This document shows positions 17,581-24,418 of a stretch of 64,000 nucleotides of DNA, piece by piece. A program made the position numbers and the translations under genes. The DNA is from Lachnoanaerobaculum sp. OBRC5-5 (GTDB lineage Bacteria > Bacillota > Clostridia > Lachnospirales > Lachnospiraceae): positions 2,159,281-2,223,280 of the forward strand of contig NZ_JH815185.1 in assembly GCF_000296385.1 (NCBI RefSeq). Reading direction: 5' to 3'. Each line of letters starts with the position of its first letter. The first letter of the stretch is position 1. A model generated the notes under the pieces. The model was given only the letters and a program-made list of their open reading frames with translations, was not told the DNA's origin and did no database searches.

Positions 17581-19452
17581 ATAAATTATATCAAAAATTT
17601 TCTTTTGATATTTTCTTTTTATAATTATATATAAAATCAATTCTGTAAGCAGATATATAAAACTGCAAATTACAGCCAGACCTGTATAGGAGGTTAATGT
17701 CAATTGATTTATAATACCTATAATTATCCATGATATAACAAGCGCAGTCATAAAGGGAAGAACGAAAAGCCATCTCAATGTACTTGCAAGTATATCCTTT
17801 AACTCGGCTTTGCCAAGTCCTATTTTTATCATAATACTGTATTTTTTACTTTCTTCATCCACAAAGGAGTAAAGTCTTGAGTAGATAATACTTGCTATTC
17901 CTATTAAAAAGGATATACATAGTATACTTCCCACATAGGAAACCAGCCTTCTTGTAAGGTTTTCAATATCATAATAAAGACTGTAAGACATCAGGCTTTC
18001 TTTCCCATCTTCAAATCCTATAATATTTTTTAGAGCCTCCAAATCTTTAATACTTCCATTTGTTAAATCACTCTGTGTAAAAGCATATATTCTGTCTTTT
18101 ACCAAAACCTGTGATAATGACTCATAGTTTTTATCCGAAACAACGGTAACACTTGTAAAATAGCCGGATATTGAAATTATTTTTTTATCGAATCCTGCTT
18201 CTTTAGTGATGCCATAGCCCGAAATCAAATCCTTTATTGTATCGGATAAAACAGGATTTTTTTTGCCATCCACGCCTATAAGGAAATATTCATTATCTGA
18301 GAGATTTATCTTTTCTCTGTTTAAGAAATCAGCTACTTCATTATACATAGTATTGGATAAAATAATATGTCTTACCGTTCTTGACTTGTTTTTAAGCTTG
18401 GCATAGGATATTGTAAGTTCTTTAAAGCTACCTATAGATTTAAGTTCCTCTGATATCAGCTCAGCCTTTTTTGCACCCTTTTCCTCATCTTCCCAGTTTG
18501 CATACATATATGAATAGGGCATTATCTTTTGAGTATCTTTTGATATACTAAGCGGTGCACCCACTATATATACAAAGGAGGTCAGTATTATGGAAAATAA
18601 TATCATAGAGGCTGCCATGGTCTTTATATTTGTATTTATTTTATACTTAAAATTACTTAACTTTATCAAATTATTTTTTATATAAATACGCCCGCTTTTT
18701 TCCATAAAAAAATTATAGATATTAAAAATCAGATTATAAATAAAGTATGAAAAACTTATACCGGCAAGTATTTCAAATATATAGATAAAGCCGGAAAAAT
18801 TCTTTTGTATATGTAAATAAATTGTAATGGGCAATATAATAATAACAGCTGTCAGTGAAAGCAGAAAATGATTTTTTTCAGCCAGTTCTTCTTTTTTTAA
18901 TAGGTCTATTATTTTTTTCTTTCTTAAAATCACAGGAGCAATCAATGATATAAGTAAAAACAATCCGCCCATTAAAAAAATAGTGAGTATCAGCGGAGTA
19001 AGAGGAAAATAAAAGTATAAATTTAATCCGTCTATCAGTGATTGTGCAATCATTAAAAATATTTTTGAAAAAATCAATCCCATTATTATTCCGATAAGCA
19101 GTGCAAATATTGAAATTATTATATTTTCAAAAAAAATCAGTGTATTAAACTGCCCGTTACTTGCACCTATAATATTCAGTATTGCAAATTGTTTACTTCT
19201 GTTTTTTAAAAAATTGCCCACAGAATATAAAATCAGTACAAAGGAAAAAAGCATGGATATTATACTTGCCATAAATAATATAATACCTATAGTGCTTCCC
19301 GAATCCACTATTTTTAATGCCGGATGCATGGCAAGGTTTGAAAATAAAAAGAAGATAAAAACAGAGAATACACAGCTTAAAAAATGATATAAATAAGTTT
19401 TAAAATCTCTTTTTATATTATTATATGCAAAATTAAATAATGTCAATTTCAT
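17557..19452 (-). CDS. BceB-like FtsX-type ABC permease
   Basis: Permease of a peptide-antibiotic ABC transporter, about 631 aa. Hydrophobic segments suggest ten transmembrane helices. A large extracellular domain of about 200 residues (roughly 315-510) lies before the last three or so, as in BceB/VraE permeases. In the family the pair ABC-permease frees lipid II-cycle intermediates from antimicrobial peptides such as bacitracin and also passes the signal to the histidine kinase. An in-frame Met lies three codons upstream at 19461; I prefer 19452 (MKLTLFNFAYNN). It overlaps the ATPase gene by 20 bases. The last codons (YPELFTTQ) lie inside a repeat that recurs at 22131, so the C-end may be element-derived. 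Confidence 0.85.
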   Translation of the reverse strand: MKLTLFNFAYNNIKRDFKTYLYHFLSCVFSVFIFFLFSNLAMHPALKIVDSGSTIGIILFMASIISMLFSFVLILYSVGNFLKNRSKQFAILNIIGASNGQFNTLIFFENIIISIFALLIGIIMGLIFSKIFLMIAQSLIDGLNLYFYFPLTPLILTIFLMGGLFLLISLIAPVILRKKKIIDLLKKEELAEKNHFLLSLTAVIIILPITIYLHIQKNFSGFIYIFEILAGISFSYFIYNLIFNIYNFFMEKSGRIYIKNNLIKLSNFKYKINTNIKTMAASMILFSIILTSFVYIVGAPLSISKDTQKIMPYSYMYANWEDEEKGAKKAELISEELKSIGSFKELTISYAKLKNKSRTVRHIILSNTMYNEVADFLNREKINLSDNEYFLIGVDGKKNPVLSDTIKDLISGYGITKEAGFDKKIISISGYFTSVTVVSDKNYESLSQVLVKDRIYAFTQSDLTNGSIKDLEALKNIIGFEDGKESLMSYSLYYDIENLTRRLVSYVGSILCISFLIGIASIIYSRLYSFVDEESKKYSIMIKIGLGKAELKDILASTLRWLFVLPFMTALVISWIIIGIINQLTLTSYTGLAVICSFIYLLTELILYIIIKRKYQKKIFDIIYPELFTTQ

Positions 19453-20188
19453 CACCTCCAAGCAAACTCATAGTGTTCATTATCTCTCTTTTATAGTTTT
19501 TATCATCATTCCTGTTAATGATCTCCTGATAAATATTGCCGTCTTTTATGATATAGGTTTTATCTGAATATGATGCGATATTGGGATCATGGGTTACCAT
19601 AATAACGGTTACATTCATGGATTCATTAAGTTTTTTAAAAAGCTTCATCACATCATTTGCCGCCTTTGAATCCAAATTACCGGTCGGTTCGTCTGCAAGC
19701 AGTATGGAAGGTTCATTTATTACAGCCCTTGCTATAGCCACTCTTTGAGCCTGTCCCCCTGATATTTCATAGGTCCTTTTATGAAGTAAATGGGAGATAC
19801 CGAGAAGTTCACTGATTTCTTCAAGTTTTGTTTTCATTGTTTTAATATCAGCCTTATCAAGTGTAAGAGGAAGTATTATATTTTCTCCGACTGTTAAGGT
19901 ATTTATTAAATTAAACTGCTGAAATACAAAGCCCAGTTCTTTTCTTCTGAATGTTGAAAGCTGTTTGGAATTCATTTCATAGGGATTTTTACCCGCAATT
20001 AAAACCGAACCTGAAGTGGGTTTATCAATAGTGGATATAGTATTTAAAAAGGTACTTTTTCCGCTTCCGCTGGGGCCCATTATAGCAACAAATTCACCCT
20101 TGGAAACTTCCATATTTATATTCTCCAGGGCTTTGAATGATATCTTTCCCTTATATATTTTTTCAAGATTTGAAACTTTTAATATCAT
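19433..20188 (-). CDS. BceA-like ABC transporter ATPase
   Basis: A 251-aa ATPase of the MacB/LolD/Bce group. All motifs are present: Walker A GPSGSGKST (about residues 38-46), Q-loop FVFQQFN, signature ISGGQAQR, Walker B with D-loop LLADEPTGNLDS, and H-loop MVTHD. It powers the permease encoded immediately downstream, with overlapping genes. It lies downstream of a divergently spaced hairpin and a BceR-type box, so it is likely induced by the adjacent two-component system. The C-terminal tail of about 30 residues after the core is longer than the minimum needed. Confidence 0.92.
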   Translation of the reverse strand: MILKVSNLEKIYKGKISFKALENINMEVSKGEFVAIMGPSGSGKSTFLNTISTIDKPTSGSVLIAGKNPYEMNSKQLSTFRRKELGFVFQQFNLINTLTVGENIILPLTLDKADIKTMKTKLEEISELLGISHLLHKRTYEISGGQAQRVAIARAVINEPSILLADEPTGNLDSKAANDVMKLFKKLNESMNVTVIMVTHDPNIASYSDKTYIIKDGNIYQEIINRNDDKNYKREIMNTMSLLGGDEIDII

Positions 20189-20302
20189 ATTTTACTCCAA
20201 AAATTTTAGTAGTAGTTTTAATAACCCTCTCCAAGGTCCTTTTAAATTAAATATTTTAATCTATGCCATGATTTTAGCAGATGCAATATAAAATAAAAAT
20301 CC

Positions 20303-20340
20303 GGTAATATTACAAAAGCTTACATTTTTGTAATATTACC
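20303..20340 (-). terminator. Perfect 15-bp hairpin between kinase gene and ABC genes
   Basis: GGTAATATTACAAAA at 20303-20317 pairs perfectly with 20326-20340 around an 8-nt loop; on the minus strand GGATTTTTATTTTA follows. It can terminate the RR-HK transcript. It also contains the regulator box listed next, so the inverted repeat may be an operator, a terminator or both. Confidence 0.6.
20320..20333 (-). promoter_or_regulatory. BceR-type operator with downstream promoter for the ABC genes
   Basis: TTACATTTTTGTAA exactly fits the TNACA-N4-TGTAA consensus known for BceR-like response regulators. Downstream on the minus strand lies a plausible promoter, TTGCAT - 17 bp - TAGATT, about 60-80 bases before the ATPase start. 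The arrangement (box, promoter, ABC genes) matches the family's usual autoregulated circuit. Confidence 0.7.
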
Positions 20341-20355
20341 AGTATATGGATTTTA

Positions 20356-21345
20356 TTAAAAAATAATGGTCATTGTTGTGCCGTCATTTATATTCGAGTT
20401 CACCTCTATTTTATGTCCCAGATATTCACTGACCTTTTTGACTATATAAAGTCCTATTCCGCTGGAATCGGCATTATTTCTTCCGTTTTTCCCTATATAG
20501 AACAGTTCAAAAATGTTTTTTAAATCAGCAGACTCTATTCCTATACCATGGTCAATGATAGAGAGGTAAACTTTATCTCCATTTTTCTGCGCACTTACAT
20601 TTACTGTTTGACCGATATTACTGTATTTTACCGCATTGGTGAGGAGCTGGTGAATAACTAATTTCAACCATTTGGAGTCTGAATACACATAGATATCATC
20701 ATTTATATCAAGCCTCGGATATATCTGAGATGTTATAAAATAATCCTTTAAGCTATTGATACATTCCTTACAAATACTCTTAAGAGCTACTTTTTCGGAT
20801 ACAAAATCATTTTTAAATTGATCCAAACGGTAGATATCAAGGATTTGATTCAGATTGTATTCCAAAGTATTTATATTTCTGACTATCTTTTTATAATCAT
20901 CCTCATCACTGTGATTTTCACAAATAAGCTTAAGCACAGACAGAGGTGTTTTCATCTGATGGACAAATCTGTATATCATAACTTTTTGTATTCTTTTATC
21001 CTGCTTTTGTGCTATTTCCTTATCGCTGCTACTTTTTATTATTTCCTCAATCATCAGATTATAATTTTTTTCAAGTTCACTTCTTGGCTCTTCAATCAGA
21101 TAATCATTTAAAATAGGGCTTTTTAGTAAGAACTTTTCATATATCCTCCCTGTTTTATAAAGTCTGATTAAAATAAACAAGCTCAGCATAAAAAATACTA
21201 AGAATCCGAAATAAAAAATCTCATCAACCCATATTCCCTTAATAAAAAATAAGATACCAAAGAAAAATAATTGTGTCAGGAATACAATCAAATAAAGTAA
21301 AATATTATCTGAAAAAAATAATTTTAAACTATCTTTATTTTTCAT
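20356..21345 (-). CDS. BceS-like intramembrane-sensing histidine kinase
   Basis: A 329-aa kinase. Two transmembrane helices (about residues 13-33 and 38-59) are joined by almost no extracellular loop, the hallmark of intramembrane-sensing kinases that detect their ABC transporter instead of a ligand. The H-box is FVHQMKTPLSVL (His about 133), the N-box LLTNAVKYS, the G1 box DHGIGIE, and the G2 box SSGIGLYIVKK. It overlaps the response-regulator gene by 11 bases. In the family it phosphorylates the regulator when the transporter is engaged with an antimicrobial peptide. Confidence 0.9.
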   Translation of the reverse strand: MKNKDSLKLFFSDNILLYLIVFLTQLFFFGILFFIKGIWVDEIFYFGFLVFFMLSLFILIRLYKTGRIYEKFLLKSPILNDYLIEEPRSELEKNYNLMIEEIIKSSSDKEIAQKQDKRIQKVMIYRFVHQMKTPLSVLKLICENHSDEDDYKKIVRNINTLEYNLNQILDIYRLDQFKNDFVSEKVALKSICKECINSLKDYFITSQIYPRLDINDDIYVYSDSKWLKLVIHQLLTNAVKYSNIGQTVNVSAQKNGDKVYLSIIDHGIGIESADLKNIFELFYIGKNGRNNADSSGIGLYIVKKVSEYLGHKIEVNSNINDGTTMTIIF

Positions 21346-22021
21346 ATTCCACCTTATAGCCCATACCCCTTACGGTTATTAGCTGTAGTCCGGATTCCAG
21401 ATCCTTAAGCTTCTTTCTTACCCTGCTGACAGTTACATTCAAGGTGTTTTCTTCTACAAACATATCACTGTCCCAGATTTCAGAAAGTATTTTTTCACGA
21501 CTTACCACATTTGGATAGCTCTCAAACAAGATACCTATTAAGATTGCCTCATTTTTTGCAAGATCAATCTGATTATCTTTGCATTTTAGTGTAAAGCGCA
21601 GCTTATTAAAGGAGCAGTCTCCAAGTTCAAGCGCCGATTCACCTCCTGAGTATTCGCCATAGGCTCTTCTGAGTTGAGAATTGATTTTTGCAAGTAAAAG
21701 TTCATAGGAGAACGGTTTTGTGACATAGTCATCACCTCCGCTCATAATTGCCCTGACCTGATCATAATCCTCGGTTCTTGCAGACATAAATATGATGGGA
21801 ACCTTGGTCGCTTTTCTGATTTCGCTACACCAGTAAAAGCCGTCATAGTATGGGATATTGATATCAAGCAGGATTAAATTAGGGCTGTGCTTTTCAATAA
21901 ACTTATCAATATTTTTAAAATCTTCACAAATAAAAACTTCAAAATCATATCTTATAAGATGTTCCCTTACAATATTTGCAAGATCGGAATCATCTTCAAT
22001 CATACATATTTTAAATGTCAT
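21335..22021 (-). CDS. BceR-like response regulator (OmpR family)
   Basis: A 228-aa regulator with a receiver domain (about 1-118; acidic pair EDD near residues 8-10, phosphoryl-acceptor Asp in LILLDINIPYYDG, Lys in VTKPFSYE) and a winged-helix DNA-binding domain (about 128-225; NVTVSRVRKKL recognition region, GMGYKVE wing). First gene of the minus-strand RR-HK pair. It probably binds the TTACA-N4-TGTAA box before the ABC ATPase gene. ATG start. Confidence 0.92.
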   Translation of the reverse strand: MTFKICMIEDDSDLANIVREHLIRYDFEVFICEDFKNIDKFIEKHSPNLILLDINIPYYDGFYWCSEIRKATKVPIIFMSARTEDYDQVRAIMSGGDDYVTKPFSYELLLAKINSQLRRAYGEYSGGESALELGDCSFNKLRFTLKCKDNQIDLAKNEAILIGILFESYPNVVSREKILSEIWDSDMFVEENTLNVTVSRVRKKLKDLESGLQLITVRGMGYKVEYEK

Positions 22022-22130
22022 ATTTTTATCCTTTAAATTTAGTCTTTAAAATATTTTATAGTATAACATTTATCTACCTGTCAAGTTAATAGATATATGT
22101 TGAAGATTTTATAAAGACTTAAACATTAAC

Positions 22131-22495
22131 CTGAATTATTCACGGCACAATATTTAAATTAAAAACTGTGATATAAATATTTAAACTTAGTCCATGACGC
22201 TATAACAATCATGATACATCTAAAAGTAGGTGGACTTCTCTCAGGCAGAGTTTGTAAGTATTTATTAAGCTGTCAAGGTTCATTATTAGTTGCTATTCCG
22301 TCTTTATACATAGCTTGTTGATATTGCATAAGATCTCATAGAACTCATCCTTTTCCTTACATAATGTTTCTTGTAAGGCTAAAAACTATTCAATCTTACC
22401 GGAAATATGATTCATGTACTCACATCAGAAATGTTGTATTTACGTAAATTTACCGACAAAAACTCCACTAACCGAATCAATCCTAATAAAATTGA
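22131..22495 (+). repeat. Degenerate inverted repeat, right copy
   Basis: It starts CCTGAATTATTCACGGCACAA and shares ordered blocks with 17345-17580 (opposite strand): GATACATCT, ACTTCTC, GCAGAGTTT, TTATTAAGCTGTCAAG, TTCATTATTAGTTGC, TACATAG, CTTGTTGATA, CAAAAACTC, CCGAATCAAT, AATAAAAT. It is about 130 bp longer than the left copy through internal segments. No coding capacity was seen. The two copies face each other around the Bce module. Confidence 0.7.
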
Positions 22496-22531
22496 AAAAT
22501 AATTTTCAGCATTTTTCACAATGGAAATATA

Positions 22532-22560
22532 TTACCCGTGTACGGTAACCAGAATGGTAA
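22532..22560 (+). promoter_or_regulatory. Possible operator with GGTAA/TTACC elements upstream of the PanE-like gene
   Basis: TTACC-N7-GGTAA forms an inverted repeat (22532-22548) and a further GGTAA follows at 22556-22560, 12 bases from the second element. The cluster lies about 65 bases before the reductase start. No known regulator can be assigned. Confidence 0.3.
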
Positions 22561-22623
22561 TAATAGTGTTTATATGATATATTTGAATCAAATGTTTTAT
22601 TGAGGAAAGGATATCAAAACAAT

Positions 22624-23532
22624 ATGGGTATGAGAATATTAATATATGGAGCAGGTGTAATAGGTTCATTATATGCGGTAATATTTTCCAATGCGGGTTA
22701 TGATGTCAGCATCTATGCAAGAGGTCCCAGATTAGAAAAGCTAAGATCAAAGGGACTGTTATATTTAGAAAATAAAAATATCAAAAAAGCTAGAGTTAAG
22801 CTATGTTCAAAACTTTCAGATACTGATATTTATGATTTTATTTTCCTGACAGTCAGAAACGATCAACTTAAAAAAGCATTGACGGAACTAAGAACAAATA
22901 AAAGTAAATGTATAGTAACTATGGTAAATAACCTTTTTGAATATCAAGAACTTGAGAAAATAGCCGGTATGGGCAGGATACTTCCCGCATTTCCGGGAGC
23001 AGGGGGCAGCATCACCGATGATATACTGTATGCTTCACTTACTCCAAGATTTATACAGTTAACAACATTTGGAGAAATCACAGGTGTAAAGACCAAAAGA
23101 AGCAAATATCTTGCCAAAATATTTAAAAAATCAAAAATCCCCTATAAGGAAATAAGAGATATGTATAAGTGGCAACTTTGTCATTTAGCAATGGTAATAC
23201 CTATTGCAGATGCATATTATGAAGCTGTATGTCCTAAAAAGGTGGGACTTGAAAAAAATATACTACAAAAAACAGCAAAAAGATTAAAAAGAAATTTTAT
23301 ATTTTTGAAAAAAGATTTGGGAGAGATCTCTCCTTGGAAGCTTAATATTTTTATAGTAGTACCTGTTAAGATATTAGCTTTTGCTTTAAGATTTTTATTT
23401 AAAAGCAGTTTCAGTGATAAATTTATGTATCGGCATTCGATGAAGGCAAGGAGTGAGATGATAGGACTGCATAGGGAGTTTTATATCAAGCTCCAACAGC
23501 CCTTGCACCCGGGACAAAGGCAGCTTACATAG
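22624..23532 (+). CDS. Ketopantoate reductase-like (PanE/ApbA family) oxidoreductase
   Basis: About 302 aa. The N-terminal Rossmann domain has ILIYGAGVIGSLYA (GxGxxG) and IYARG after strand 2, which suggests NADP use. The frame NNLFEYQEL and a C-terminal helical ApbA-type domain follow. The family reduces 2-ketopantoate to pantoate, but many such paralogues act on other 2-keto acids. No pan genes are adjacent, so the symbol panE is not assigned. The frame can be extended to a TTG at 22600; I prefer ATG 22624 (or 22630), with AGGAAAGGA about 12 bases upstream. The C-end (QQPLHPGQRQLT) looks atypical. Confidence 0.75.
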   Translation: MGMRILIYGAGVIGSLYAVIFSNAGYDVSIYARGPRLEKLRSKGLLYLENKNIKKARVKLCSKLSDTDIYDFIFLTVRNDQLKKALTELRTNKSKCIVTMVNNLFEYQELEKIAGMGRILPAFPGAGGSITDDILYASLTPRFIQLTTFGEITGVKTKRSKYLAKIFKKSKIPYKEIRDMYKWQLCHLAMVIPIADAYYEAVCPKKVGLEKNILQKTAKRLKRNFIFLKKDLGEISPWKLNIFIVVPVKILAFALRFLFKSSFSDKFMYRHSMKARSEMIGLHREFYIKLQQPLHPGQRQLT

Positions 23533-23671
23533 AAAGAATTGTGTTTCCAAATATAAATATCTAAAAAATATTCATATTTTTTTTATAACCAGTGGACTTT
23601 GTTGATAATTTCGCATAAATACAATATTTCTGATATAATCATACAATAAAATAAGGTGAGTGTATAAATCA

Positions 23672-23725
23672 GTGCCGACCACAAAAAACACAGCAGAACG
23701 CTGTTTAAGAGATTATAAGTGGTAG
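23672..23725 (+). CDS. Possible 17-codon leader peptide or gene relic
   Basis: GTG-started frame for MPTTKNTAERCLRDYKW with AAGGTGAG about 9 bases upstream. It sits in an otherwise gene-free stretch (23533-24002) after a TATAAT-like element near 23633. It may be a small peptide, the end of a decayed gene, or chance. Nothing else in this stretch is recognised apart from the promoter below. Confidence 0.2.
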   Translation: MPTTKNTAERCLRDYKW

Positions 23726-23936
23726 CAGATTTTTGCAACTAAATTTCGAATCTTTGAAATCATCGAAGAATTATGCCGGAGCAAGGGTGTGTTATACTCC
23801 ATAAGTTTACCCGTGTATAGTGTAACATTTTGTATATCCTTTTTTAATTCAAAAATAAAAACTCCCCTGAAATCTCTTTCTTTTTTCTTACAGTTTCTTA
23901 CCATTATATTTATTCCCTTTTCAATCGAAAAAATAT

Positions 23937-23945
23937 TGCTATAAT
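23937..23945 (+). promoter_or_regulatory. Extended -10 promoter of the small cell-wall-binding protein gene
   Basis: TGCTATAAT is an extended -10 (TGN-TATAAT). No good -35 is seen at 17 bp. It is 57 bases before the chosen start codon. Confidence 0.5.
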
Positions 23946-24002
23946 GATAGAACAAGCTACAAGAATGTAGTTTGAATATATTGATGGAAAATGAGGTCAG
24001 TT

Positions 24003-24347
24003 ATGTTTAAGAAAACTATATCTATGCTATTGCTTACTGCCACTATTTCCATGACTGTTGCTGTACCCGGCTATGCTGCCATGAAAATTACAGACGCTAA
24101 CTCCTTTAAATGGAGTCAGACAGGCAGTGAGTGGAAAGTTGTTGATGGTTCAGGTAAACCCGCTACAGGCTTTATCAGTTACAATGATCAGACTTATTTT
24201 TTAGATAAGAACGGCATCATGAAGACAGGTTGGATTAAGTCTTCAGGCTCTTGGTATTACTTAAATGACAATGGAACATTAGCTGTGGATCAGTGGATCG
24301 ACAATTACTATGTGGACTCCACCGGTAAAATGACCAAAATACAGTAG
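24003..24347 (+). CDS. Small secreted protein with cell-wall/choline-binding-type repeats
   Basis: About 114 aa. A signal peptide (residues about 1-26, FKKT charged end, hydrophobic core, GYAA cleavage) is followed by roughly four aromatic-rich repeats: FKWSQTGSEWKVVDGSGKPATG, FISYNDQTYFLDKNGIMKTG, WIKSSGSWYYLNDNGTLAVD and WIDNYYVDSTGKM (given as separate units). These match the CW_binding_1 type, which holds proteins on choline or other wall polymers. There is no catalytic domain, so it is a wall-binding module alone. I chose ATG 24003 because GAGGT lies 5 bases upstream; an ATG at 23991 is in frame. Confidence 0.8.
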   Translation: MFKKTISMLLLTATISMTVAVPGYAAMKITDANSFKWSQTGSEWKVVDGSGKPATGFISYNDQTYFLDKNGIMKTGWIKSSGSWYYLNDNGTLAVDQWIDNYYVDSTGKMTKIQ

Positions 24348-24357
24348 GATAAAGATA

Positions 24358-24386
24358 AAGAGGCATTGATTTATTCAATGCCTCTT
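24358..24386. terminator. Hairpin terminator between convergent genes
   Basis: A perfect 12-bp stem (AAGAGGCATTGA with TCAATGCCTCTT, 5-nt loop) lies between the wall-binding gene (+) and the carB relic (-). The T-rich tract TTTATCTTTAT follows on the minus strand; the plus side lacks a good T-run. Confidence 0.7.
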
Positions 24387-24418
24387 AGTGGTTTTACAGC
24401 TTTAAGCCGTCTGTGTAC

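Noticed and set aside
23713-23955. 80-aa minus-strand ORF
   Set aside because: Its start overlaps the TATAAT promoter of the plus-strand gene, no good ribosome-binding site was seen, and the sequence resembles no family I know.
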